Part shown: positions 34,691 through 44,584 of the stretch, piece after piece
How the letters are laid out: the number at the start of each line of letters is the position of its first letter
Numbering within the stretch: the stretch's first letter is position 1
DNA from: Magnolia sinica
Taxonomy: Eukaryota > Streptophyta > Magnoliopsida > Magnoliales > Magnoliaceae
Assembly (NCBI RefSeq): GCF_029962835.1
Contig: NC_080586.1
Span: 67,829,501 to 67,893,500 of the forward strand
Reading direction: 5' to 3'
Length of the DNA: 64,000 nucleotides
The notes under the pieces: model-generated
Databases searched by the model: none
What the model was told of the DNA's origin: nothing
Seen by the model: only the letters and a program-made list of their open reading frames with translations
Translations under genes and position numbers: made by a program

Positions 34691-37323
34691 ATGTCGGATA
34701 TGTGGTCTAGTCCCGGTGCGACACCTACATAATCACCCATTAAAACTCCGACTCCTCCGATGTGATGTTAGAATCGTGCAAAACCCGCCAAATTACTTGT
34801 TGAGCCATCTTACCAAGCTCAGAAAATAAAGTGGACCGATGCGATGGATCAAGTTATGCTGAACACGTTGCTAGAGCAAATTGCCCTAGAGCGCAAAGCA
34901 GACAATGGGTTTAAAAGGGAAGCTTACCAAGCTGCAGCTGAGCAGGTTTCAAAAGAAACTCACGTGTGTGTGAATTGGTCAAACATCCAGAGCTGTATGA
35001 AGTATTGAAAAGGCCAAGTTATATGTCCTAGAGGTTGTGAATAGGACTATGCCAAATTTTAAGCTTTAACAGCGGAATAAAAGAATATGATAGCCAAATA
35101 AAAGAAATCAATTCACAATGCTGAAATGAAAAGTAGCCTCAATAATCAAGTATTGAGAGGTTGATACAAATGTTGTTCTGAGGACAACCTTTCACCATAA
35201 AAACCAAGGGTTTATGGCAGGACAACCTTATTTCTAGAAAGTTCTTTGTATCAAAAACTCAAAATGAAGAGGAATAAATAAATAAAAAGGAATTAAAATT
35301 CTAAACTATTACAACATTACCCATAATGCTTAAAACATAAATATTATAGCATTCACATCCACATAGACATCCTACACACTTGAATGATAAAAGATAGGAA
35401 AAATAAATCACACATCCACAAAACACAAAGAGTTATAATGATTCGCCTGTGTGTTCACCGCTTGTTAAACAACAGCCACACAGCTTGCTACTCCATTCCT
35501 AATATCCTCACACAGTGGATATTAGCATTCACTATGAAAATAGGTTTCTCAGGTTCACCTAAACCTTCACAATTGTGTCGTTCAAATGGGCTTACACAAT
35601 TCAAAAACCCCACTTCTGAGTTTTCTGGCTCTCCTCAGATAACCAACACAATGAGATTTTTCTGGCTTAATCTCAAAAGAAACCAAAATAAAGAAAATTT
35701 ACACAAATGTAAAATACCTGGATTTCTCCTTTTGTAGCAGCCCGGAAGAACCAATCGGAGTAGAAATTCGAATGTAGAAGTTCAATGTCCAATACTCACT
35801 TTAAAATGGTTCTAGGTTCTAATTGATTTTAAATTAAACCAGTTGGGCTAGATTTAGTTGCTATAGTTTGAGTCGTAGATGCAGGACTGATCGTAAGACA
35901 GGTCGGCACTGTTCACACGACCGGTCGAACAGAGTCCAGCACTAGTCGTGGACGAATAGAAAATTCTAAAAAATTGCAACAACCTTAGGACTAGTCATGG
36001 AATTTCTTGAACTGGTCGAGGCAATGCTAGGACTAGTCGAACAGGGTTCAGGACTAGTCTTAGAACAACCCAAATACATGTAAAGTAATTCAATTTGAAT
36101 TATGTATACAAAATGACCTACCCTAAGGTCAATCTAAGGTTAATCATACCTTGAAAGTGAGATATGAATATCGAGACTTCATTTTCTTCATATGATAGTT
36201 GATCTTTCAGGATTGTGAAGCTTGAGATCTCTTTACATGATGTAGCATAGAACTTGAGATCTTCTAGAGCTTGAATTACACTTCATCTTGAGTTATACAC
36301 AAACTAGAGTCTTGAACAAGATCACTTTTGTCGTTGTAGCTTGAACATGCATTTCTTGAAATGAATTGAAGTAGATCTTCGTTCTTGACTTGAGGCAAAG
36401 TTTTTTTTAAAAGAGACGATGCAATGTCTTGAATATATATAACAATGAGCTACACAAGACATAGATTAAGGTTTTGGTACCACAAAATTTGACAACCAAA
36501 GGATCATAAAACCATAGCACTTACAAGTATCACAAGAAATGCTATAATGATGTGAAAGATATGCTCGCTGCTAGCGGTTTCGAATGGGATAATGACCGAA
36601 TGGTTGTAACAGCACCGGACGAAGTATGGGAAGCCTATCTCAGGGTAAAATATTCGTTTGGATTGTTTAAAATGTCCTTAATAATATGTCATCAATACTT
36701 GTATTACCCGTATTAAAGCGGGCAATCAGTTAATCATCTACCTATAATCTTTTTATAGTCTTATCCATGAACTGAAAGACTCCGAGGAAAGCAAATCGAG
36801 AGGATGGACGATTTAGTTGTTATCATCGGTGATGATCAGGCAACTGGTCGTTACGTACAAGGCAGTAGGAATTTGGTTGCATCCTCGTCACGTGTCCAAC
36901 GAGATTTAAATGAAATATGGTCAGATGGGGGATGAGGATATGGAAGATAGTGTGGATCGATCTGCCGACAATTTAGGGGACTCAGCGACGAAATCACGAT
37001 CTTCTTCCGACAGTCAGTCATGGGAAAATCGGTCGTGTCGAAGTACACCCAAATGTGCATCTGATTCTGAGAATAAAAATGGCGGTGGTACTACAACGAA
37101 GCGGTTGCATCCTGGTCATCCTTGTGACGTACTCGGGAAGTCTCTAACTCACATTATCGAGGCCATGACCCATTTTGGTCTTGGAAAGGAAGTGGACCGT
37201 ATAACTAAAGTGTTGGACATCCTTGAAGAGGTGCAAGGGTTGACCAACTCCAAGTTCATTGAAGTTGGTCAGCTCTTGTCCAAGGACAAACAACTCACTT
37301 CCTTCTTTGTTAGTCTCCGATAG
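34691..37323 (+). pseudogene. Myb/SANT-like accessory protein of the Harbinger element, split by a solo LTR
   Basis: From the ATG at 34691 the frame reads MSDMWSSPGATPT, meets TAA (34730), TGA (34763) and TAG (34769), then gives the Myb/SANT-like domain (IKWTDAMDQVMLNTLLEQIA, FKREAYQAAAEQVSKET) up to 35005. The domain resumes after the LTR at 36526 (YNDVKDMLAASGFEWDNDRM, DEVWEAYLR). A GT-AG intron (36645-36758) follows, then ERMDDLVVIIGDDQATGR, a frame change near 36925 and an acidic, Ser-rich tail with HPGHPCDVLGKSLTHIIE to the TAG at 37321-37323. In PIF/Harbinger elements this second protein binds the element's ends and helps bring the transposase into the nucleus. It lies 265 bases downstream of the transposase in the same direction. 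Confidence 0.85.
35006..36525 (+). mobile_element. Copia-type solo LTR inserted in the Harbinger Myb/SANT gene
   Basis: It begins TGAAAAGGCC and ends GCACTTACA, with the direct repeat AGTAT at 35001-35005 and 36526-36530. The insertion falls inside a codon run of the Myb/SANT domain, which resumes in frame right after the second AGTAT. Near its start is CCTAGAGGTTGTGAATAGG, the 'CCTAGAGG..GTGAATAGG' phrase common in plant copia LTRs. Between 35870 and 36065 it holds ACTGGTCG/ACTAGTCG motifs. No internal region or second LTR is present, so it is a solo LTR left by LTR-LTR recombination. The remnant at 1-1139 is the same family. Confidence 0.88.
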
Positions 37324-38016
37324 GAACGCCGCGTGGAGTGGTTGAAACAAACTCTCCACAATTCTCAGAAAAACATTGGTGGTGCAGATCTATGACGGGC
37401 GATGTTTTATATATGATGCAAGCTTGGTAGACGTTTGTGCTAGTGTCTTATGCTCTTGACAGGTACCCTGTATGGAGACAGTTTGGAAGATGAAACATTT
37501 AAACTATCGACTTTTATATTTGGTTTGGATATTGGGGACATGTAATAACTATAAACCTTGAACTATTTGTGGATTGGCTTTATGGTTTGGTGGCTAGGTA
37601 GATGGACGTGCCTGTTTAAAACAGGGCATGTGAGAGGTCTTTACTTAATTGCAGTCAAAGACTTTTGGATGATAACTGTTAATATTTTGGATAATGTTGT
37701 GTATGGATGTTTGATATTTTTCTTAATCTGAAATCTCTTTTGAAGATGCATTCCTAGATGTATATTATTTGTTCACGTACATTTCATTGTTTATTTTTGC
37801 AACATCTATGCATTACCCATTTTGCAGGTGTTGCAATTATCATCAGGGAAATGTATGCGTTTAAAAATCTTAAAGAAAAGCCGGGTGCTCTAATGAATGT
37901 AACATAAACAGTTACATAATTTATTCCAATCAATATATGGATACAAATATATATTTACGTCATCTAGTTGTTATAACTATCCTGATATTTGCTCGTTTGG
38001 GTCTGATAATGTGCAG
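37324..38016. other. Spacer between the Myb/SANT gene and the third Harbinger gene
   Basis: AT-rich, no coding similarity. It ends in TCTGATAATGTGCAG directly before the ATG at 38017, which could be a splice acceptor joining an upstream 5' exon. Confidence 0.5.
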
Positions 38017-38448
38017 ATGGCTAAGAAGGTATATGTCGTATTCATTGGCCGCAGACTCAGGATATATTATGATTGGGAGGAGTGTCGTGCACAGGTGGAG
38101 GGCTATTCCAGGGCATGTTTCCACGATTATAGTTCAATTGCAGAAACATCTATAGGTTGGACAACTTTTTAATAAAGAAGTGGCTCCCGAAATGTACCAG
38201 GAGATGAAATCCCAGACGGCCGTGAGAGTCCAGTGTCGGAAGAAAGTGAGCATTGCAATGACAGTTGCACCAATCATCCTCTACGTCCATCCTCAAGACC
38301 GACCTCTAGTTGTCCATCCATTGGTGACACTGACTCACACAGAGAATGTGCTGAAGAAAATGGAAACGATGATGCGGCGATCATTATAAAGTTAATCTTC
38401 GAAATCTTTATCTTAGTTCTCTCTATTCAACTCATGTCATTGCACTAA
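38017..38448 (+). pseudogene. Small protein with an RNase H1 N-terminal / viroplasmin-type domain
   Basis: ATG at 38017 opens MAKKVYVVFIGRRLRIYYDW, then EECRAQVEGYSRACFHDYSS. The pattern (Y-V-V-F-x-G-R near the start, then I-Y-x-x-W-x-E-C, V-x-G-Y, F-x-x-Y) is that of the domain shared by RNase H1 N-termini and caulimovirus inclusion-body proteins (PF01693), which in RNase H1 binds RNA/DNA hybrids. Two TAA codons at 38170-38175 end the first 51 residues. The same frame then stays open to TAA at 38446-38448 with a Ser/Pro-rich part (DGRESPVSEES, SSRPTSSCPSIGD) and a hydrophobic end (IIIKLIFEIFILVLSIQL). Either a spliced-out segment or mutation explains the stops. No RNase H catalytic domain follows. 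It is on the strand of the transposase and inside the terminal repeats, so it may be a third Harbinger gene or captured cargo. Confidence 0.6.
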
Positions 38449-39490
38449 ATTAGTTATGGACTTTTACATAACTACTTATGGACTTTTATATGCCTGGTAT
38501 TAATTTTGTGCCACACCATGATAGTGCGAAATCATTGTGTAGTTAACGTGTTTACACCTTATTCAATAAAGTGGTCAACATGTGGAATGGGTAGATTTGG
38601 TATTCTCTACCTTTGGATGAAGGTATGGTGTAGCGTAGCAAATGGATAACTTAGATTTGGATTGGGAGTTGTTTGATAAAAATATTTTGTTGCAGGGACC
38701 ATTAGATTGTGGTCTATCACTTTGGACGACAGATGTACCCCCATGTATTTATGTGTTTAAGAGAATCCCAATGATCATAATGGTGGGAGATGAACCACTC
38801 CTTTGGGGTGTTCGGTCTCATTTCAACAGAAAAACGGTCAGCTACTACACCCACCATTATATACAAGTCATTTCCAAACAACATTTCCATTCACGTGGTA
38901 GATGAGGTGTTGGACACCATATGTCTGATATGACAAGTACTTCCACTACCCAAACACCCATGGAATGAATTGATGCCTATTTTACTCTACACAGTGTGAA
39001 AATCAAACAATGGGCAATTGTCATCATATTCCTCTGAATACCACTGTCTTTACAAGCACAAAGTAAATATTCTTACTTTATTGCCGACTACACTGGTAAT
39101 TGGAAAACCAAACAGGCCCTAAAAGAACGGGTTGCATGTGACACCGGGCACAGAGATATACCTGTGCCCCGGGGCTTTGTTGGACCCATAGAGATGTACG
39201 TGGCAAATCCATTACGTCCATCTGTTTTGAAACATAAAAATAGGTCAGAATTAAAAAATTACGGGAGGTACAAAACTCAGGTGGGCCACACCAAGGAAAG
39301 AATGGTAATAGAAATGTCTACTATTGAAATTTATTTGGATTGCATGGTTTGGATTCCGCATGCACATCATGATGGGCCCCACATAACTCCAACAATGGAA
39401 TTATCACCAGGGGTTCACCTTGTGTGTAGTTGCATCGGGTTGACCGTTAACCGTAGCCCAACCCAGACCTGTCAAACATCACGCAGGGTG
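38449..39490. other. 3' non-coding part of the Harbinger element
   Basis: No coding similarity. AACCAAACAGGCCCTAA at about 39106 resembles the outer end of a Tourist-like MITE, but no partner end was found. 39280-39400 repeats the window-wide 'GGTGGGCCACACC..GATGGGCCCCAC' wording. Confidence 0.45.
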
Positions 39491-39496
39491 AGTCGT

Positions 39497-39667
39497 GAGA
39501 TGGATTTGTTAAAACCCTTCCATCCAAACATCCTGTGGGTGAGCCGTGGGATGGATTTGTTGAAACCCTTCCATCCATACATCCTGTGGGATGGATTTGT
39601 TGAAACCCTTCCATCCAAACATCCTGTGGGATGGATTTGTTGAAACCCTTCCATCCAAACATCCCGT
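39497..39667. repeat. Four 40-base subterminal repeats of the Harbinger element
   Basis: Units begin at 39497, 39548, 39588 and 39628. Each reads GGGATGGATTTGTTGAAACC followed by CTTCCATCCAAACATCCTGT, with one or a few changes. Units 2-4 are head to tail with no spacer, and unit 1 is separated by 11 bases. They end 176 bases from the right tip. The inner GGATGGAAGGGTTT/AAACCCTTCCATCC parts are partly self-complementary. Open frames over the array on both strands are artefacts. Confidence 0.92.
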
Positions 39668-39798
39668 CGGATTTGGACGACCCACATTCCTTGATCCTAT
39701 GACATCCAAACACAATGGCACAGGAACCTATGCAACCACAAAACCTATAGTGTTCCACGACAATGCCCTGACAATTGTCATCATTCCTTTTTAAAAAA

Positions 39799-39843
39799 CT
39801 CATCCCACCTAATTCCATCTATTCCCACGTGCTAAACACCCCC
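39799..39843 (-). repeat. Right terminal inverted repeat of the Harbinger element
   Basis: The reverse complement begins GGGGGTGTTTAGCACGTGGG and continues AATAGATGGAATTAGG, matching 29710-29754 at 40 of 45 positions. TAA follows at 39844-39846. Confidence 0.88.
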
Positions 39844-39908
39844 TAAAGTCATGTGTTTCGAGTCAGGCATTGGCTAGTGGTTAGTAATTCCCAATGGAGT
39901 CATCATTC

Positions 39909-41266
39909 TGTGAACACCCTCCCACACGTGAAGACACTGGCACGAAATGATGCCCTCACTCTCTTAGCTTCTTTTTTTTTGTATGTTGGTTTCGGCTTGA
40001 TTTGATTGAAATGCATGGTTAACTCATATATAAAAGTGCGTTTAACTTGGAGTTCCCTTTAACCAAAAGAAGTTTGGAATCTACGGCTAGCTAGAAACCA
40101 TAGAATCGTAGATTCCCAAACTTAAGTGACTCTCGTGGTTGGTCTGTGACCGTAAATTTTGGGTAAGAGCTTCAGCTATGAAAATGAAGGAGTTAGGTAC
40201 CCTTTTTTGCCCGTGCAATGCATGGTCTCCACTTTGTGGAACTATACAATTTTTTGGGGCATTTAGAGTAACTTCCAATGTCATAGAGTTAAGCCATACT
40301 ACGCTAGGACTTAGGGCTGAGGTAGGGAAGGTAAGAAAAAAAAGTAGTAGCAATGTATATGCAGTATTACGCCATACTAAGTGGGTTTTTAAGACCCGGG
40401 AAGGTGAAATATTAAAGGAAATAAAAGTAGACAAGATGTGAGTGAGGTGTAGATGTTATTGGTGTGTAGGGTATATGCGGAGTGAAGTACAACTTAATTA
40501 TGATGTGAGAAGGAAAATGGGAAATCAGGTACCATTTTAGTCAAAAGGGATGATCGGATCTTCCGAATCCCGACCATACTCGTTGACTTAAGTAATTTTG
40601 TCGGCTTTGCCTTTGACAGGATAGAGCAATAGGTATGGGAAATATTTCAAAGAGGACAACGGGTTAGGTGCCTGCTGCTTCAAAAGTGGGGGGAGTTTGT
40701 TGCCATCAGGATTGGGTTGGACATAATTGTCTCTCATTGACCAAACCCTTTGAATATGCTTGTGTTTTCTTCTCCGTCTGCTCTCTCTGCTCTTCTGTCG
40801 AATCTTCTCTCGCTTGGACTATCCTCTCTTTACCAATCCTCTCCTTCTCCATCTCTAAAGAGCTACTTAAATAGGTAAGGGTGTTTCGTACATCGATGTT
40901 AGATGATCTGGTTGATGCATCACACGACGACGGGTGGTAGCGTTGATTGGCCAGTACCATGGTCAAGACAAAGACATGACAAGTGCAGAGTGGGTAGTGT
41001 GCAAGTACGATGGTCAGCCCATCATATTCACAAATACGGTTTACACACCACCATATCTGGCCCGATAGATTTTTCAATTTGTAGTGCTCCACTGGTCATC
41101 ATGGGTTCGTGCTCCCTCGCCTGGTATGTCGCTTGTGTGCCCTAGTTTTGGCTGATCCGACCCGATGCCTACTTCCAGGGTATACTTTTAGCCATATAAT
41201 TGCTTTCGTTGGTGGTTAACTGAAGTTGATGAATGAGTTTGATTTTACCTAAGTGAGGTGTCTACA
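39909..41266 (+). mobile_element. Tat/Ogre-type LTR or leader, second copy
   Basis: Homologous along its length to 23083-24452, from TGTGAACACCC to GAGGTGTCTACA, including ACTTGGAGTTCCCTTTAACC, the GTCTCCACTTTG block near 40227 and CACACGACGACGGGTGG near 40921. TG..CA ends fit an LTR, but the 5-base flanks (CATTC, ACCCA) do not match, so it may be part of a larger deleted element. Confidence 0.6.
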
Positions 41267-41774
41267 ACCCACCATTAAAAACTTTCTAAGGCCCACAATA
41301 ATGTGTATTTGCCATCCAGCCTATTGAGTAGATCACATTGACCTAAATGAAGGGAAAATACAAATATCAACTTCATTCAAAACTTTTGTGGCCCAATAAG
41401 TTTTTAATTGTAGGGGTTCAATCCCCACTATTTCCTATGGTGTCGTCCACATGAGATTTGGATCTGCCTCATTTTTGGGCTCATGCCCTAAAATGATGTT
41501 GATAAAAGGATAAGGGGCATGGATAACAGGATAATTATTATGATGTAGAAAAAGCTTGAAGGTAATCCTCACCTTAAGATTTTAATTCATTCCTTGCTTG
41601 ATTAGAGATCACTAAGGATCACTAAATGCCCATTCTAGCCTAAAATACCATACACGAATTGTTAGGATTTAATGGATTCAAATGTACTCCAACGGTTATG
41701 GATCAAAATATGAAAAATTGGGAAACCCACTTTCCACACATACTCATACACCTGGGGATGTACATCCAGTTGGC

Positions 41775-42035
41775 AAAAAGTCACCCAAGGAAAACTAGCC
41801 ACCCGGAAAGTACTCAAAGGTATGCCCAAGGAGAACTGGCCACCCAGAAAAGACTATGCAACGAAGTCGCCCAAGGAGGACTAGCCGCTCGGAAAAGTAC
41901 TCAAAGGTACACCCAAGGAGAACTAGTCACCCGAAAAAGATTATGCAAAAAGGACGCCCAAGGTGGACTAGTCTCTCGGAAAAGTACTCAAAGGTACGCT
42001 CGAGGAGGACTAGGCACCCGAAAAAGTCCGTATGC
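41775..42035. repeat. Tandem array of about 87-base units with 43-base half-units
   Basis: Half-units such as CCCAAGGAGAACTGGCCACC, CCCAAGGAGGACTAGCCGCT, CCCAAGGAGAACTAGTCACC, CCCAAGGTGGACTAGTCTCT and GCTCGAGGAGGACTAGGCAC alternate with AAAAGTACTCAAAGGTA and AAAAGATTATGCAA. The periodicity produces a repetitive open frame that is not a known protein. Confidence 0.88.
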
Positions 42036-42169
42036 CATGAAAATTTATGATTAGCCCAACCATTATTATTCCAATTTCAAAAAATCATTTTAAGAAAGCT
42101 CAAAGGTCATTATAGTGGCTAATCGTAGTTCGACGAGTGGGACTTACCATCAAAGGGTTATTTAATAAC

Positions 42170-42320
42170 AATTCATCAAAGGCCCAAAGGCAAGTAGCCA
42201 ATCAAAGCCACAAAGGGCAAATAGCCTATCAAAGCCACAAAAGGAAAATAACCAATCAAACCCACAAGGGCAAATACAAGCCGCAAAGGGCAAATAATCC
42301 ATCATAAGGATATAATAAAA
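42170..42320. repeat. Tandem array of about 34-base units
   Basis: 'AAAGGGCAAATAGCC(T/A)ATCAAAGCCACA' occurs about four times with mismatches (for example near 42182, 42212, 42240 and 42283). Confidence 0.8.
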
Positions 42321-42878
42321 GAAGATTATCTCAAAAGCCTCTTGGGCAATAAATGGTCCATAACATGGTAAATCCACAACAAAAACTCCATTTAACTTAT
42401 AAGATGAAATATCCACTAGTACGAGGATCTCCAAGCATCCATACAGTAATCACAAGTGGTAAGACAAGCCACAACTTCAAATTAGGGGATATATGGTTAA
42501 CTCACCTTCACAGGACGACCACTTGTTAATTGAAAGAGGGGGATTCCAATATGAGGATAAATGATTTTTCCTATAATTAAAATATTAAAAATTGATAACT
42601 CTAATCTGACCCTAAATTTATCTCTGAAAAGTATGAAAGCAAAGAGTTACCTCATCGAGTTGACAACTCAACCCCGGACTCGGTGAACTCAACCGAGTCA
42701 ACTCAGCAAAACCGAACGGATCACAGTCTCCTTCTTCCTCTTCTTCTCTAGCTTTCTTTTTCTTTCTTTTCCTCACAGCCAACATGGCATGAACTCAGTC
42801 CAGTTTCGGGTCCCAACACACGACTCGCACCAAGTCACAACCCAAACTGGACTGAACTCGTCCAGTCTCCCCAGTCCC

Positions 42879-42879
<1 letters not shown>

Positions 42880-42919
<40 letters not shown>

Positions 42920-42950
42920 TCTTCTTCTTCTTCTTCTTCTTCTTCTTCTC
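42880..42950. repeat. (CT)n(CTT)n microsatellite
   Basis: A CT run to about 42915 changes into CTT repeats to 42950. Confidence 0.98.
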
Positions 42951-44584
42951 TTTTCCCTCTTCTCTGCGTGCCCAAACGAGTCTGAACTTAGCCTGCGTTC
43001 ACTTCGACTCGAGTCAGCGAGTCACGGATTCGCGCACCATCTCCTCTTGCACTCTCCCTGATCTTCTTTCTTTCTCTACTTTTCTTCTTCTTCCTTTATT
43101 TCCTTTCTTCCTTCTTTGCTTCTTTCACGTGCAACAACCGAACTCTGCAAACTTGATCCAACACGGATCCTGACTCAAAGGAATCTGACCAAATTTGATT
43201 CTCCTGGTGTGGTAGCTTGGTGCAACCCGAATGCAAGCATCCCTCCCTCTTTTTCTCTTTCCTCTTCTCTTGCTTTGCTAAGAAGGCTGGAAGTAGTGCT
43301 GAACTCGGCCTGGGCTCGCAGCATCTCGAACTGAGTCAACTGGTTCAGTGTAGTAGGGATAACGGCGCCCTCTCATTCTCTCTCTAGCTTTCCTTCTTTG
43401 GAAAGTGTTGCCCTAAAAGGGCACCTTTTATAAGGCCATACTAATTAGCCTCTAGAGGCTTCGACAGTAACTAATCCTGAGATTAGTCACAGTTTTGTTG
43501 TCCGAGCAGGTAAGTTCTCAAGGAGATGTATTCAAATTCGAGTTGTATGGCTGCAATCCAGCCATCTGGATGACCCTCCATGGCTATAAGCCACCAGATG
43601 AACGATTTAGATCGGAAGATGGGGTCCACTTACGAGAGATGGGTTTTTTTCCCATCACTTGAGGAAGATGATCCACCGATCATGGCAAGTTTCGATCGAT
43701 TGGATCATCCTTTGTGTTGAGGCACTTGTATGGTCTGGATTTGCCCTAAGATCGTTGTGGGACCCACCAATCATCTAAGCATTCCTCCAAACTTTGTAGG
43801 TTCAGAATCACTTGCGGTGGCTCTTTCATTACAAAGGAAGCCCTAAAGTCTACATGGATTGTAAGGCAGGGATTTGCTGAGGTGGAGGGCTAGAATTGAG
43901 GGAGATTCCGCATGCGCGTAGCCAGCCTGGCAATAATGTGGAGTTTCCTTTTTCAGAAACCATCACACGTGACCTATTTACACCAGAAATTGTGCACATG
44001 CACCCGTGTCTTAAGGTGCGAGAAAAGCTTGGTTTTAGTCAAATCCCAGGTCTGAACATGATAGACAGTTCAGATCATTTGAATGAATGGTCACGGTGGG
44101 CCAGCTTTATCACGAACGAATTCAATCCGTTTAACTTCCGTCGGTGGGATTTTTGAAAGCAGAGAGGAGAATTTCCTCATTGGGTTGGGTCAAACGTGGT
44201 TTAACCCAGATCCGAATTCAGTGCGCCTCGACTACACATGTGTTATGTACATGCATTGACAGTGTGGGGTCCACTATGATATCTTTCTTGGATCCAGTTC
44301 ATCAGTTCATTTTGTAATACCACTTTAAGGTGGGAGATTGAATATGAGGCAGATCAAGGCTTAGGTGGACCATATTGACTGAAATATGGCCATTAACTGC
44401 CAATTATTGTCGATCCGACGGTTGGATCGGTTCAAATCTAAAAATTGATGATAAAAAAGCCCTAAGGGGATCATGAGTAATCATACATGGTGTAAGTTAT
44501 AGGTTACATGTGTTTTATCATGCATTCATGCTAGATTTGATTTAAATGGTAACACTCGAGTACTGAAAAGTATGGGGTGTTACA

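Larger units (their letters stand above)
29710..39843 (+). mobile_element. Large PIF/Harbinger DNA transposon with three genes
   Basis: The ends GGGGGTGTTTGGTGCGTGGG (left) and GGGGGTGTTTAGCACGTGGG (read from the right) begin inverted repeats of about 45 bases that match at 40 positions. Both sides are flanked by TAA (29707-29709, 39844-39846), the 3-bp target duplication typical of PIF/Harbinger. The enclosed 10134 bases carry, all on the + strand, a DDE transposase, a Myb/SANT-like gene and a small gene with an RNase H1 N-terminal-type domain. Without the later LTR insertion (1520 bp plus 5-bp TSD) the element is about 8.6 kb. Several stop codons and one apparent splice/frameshift defect indicate it is no longer autonomous. 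An alternative, that two solitary MITE ends chance to flank unrelated material, is unlikely because the transposase between them is of the matching superfamily. Confidence 0.85.
41711..44584 (-). mobile_element. Ty3/gypsy-type LTR ending GGGGTGTTACA (copy A)
   Basis: Read on the - strand it starts TGTAACACCCC, the usual opening of many plant chromovirus LTRs. The 3' part (44500-44584) matches the end of copy B at 50930-50993 (GGTAACACT.., then GGGGTGTTACA). The proposed left border TGAAAAATTGG at 41711 rests on AAATA occurring at 41706-41710 and 44585-44589, which could be chance in AT-rich sequence. It contains two tandem arrays and a CT/CTT microsatellite. Open frames within it are not recognisable proteins. 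Confidence 0.5.

Noticed and set aside
38017..38172. An integrated caulimovirus (pararetrovirus) fragment
   Set aside because: Only the short domain shared with RNase H1 is present. No movement, coat or RT protein of caulimovirus type is nearby, and the frame lies within the Harbinger ends.
39103..39121. Tourist-like MITE end (AACCAAACAGGCCCTAA)
   Set aside because: No inverted partner or target duplication was found within the following or preceding kilobases.
39164..39818. Open frames of 159 and 123 residues over the 40-bp repeats
   Set aside because: They exist because 40-bp units lack stops in several frames; both strands are open at once.
43896..44156. 86-residue frame beginning MREIPHARSQPG
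   Set aside because: Inside the LTR copy A, no recognised domain, no splice partners.
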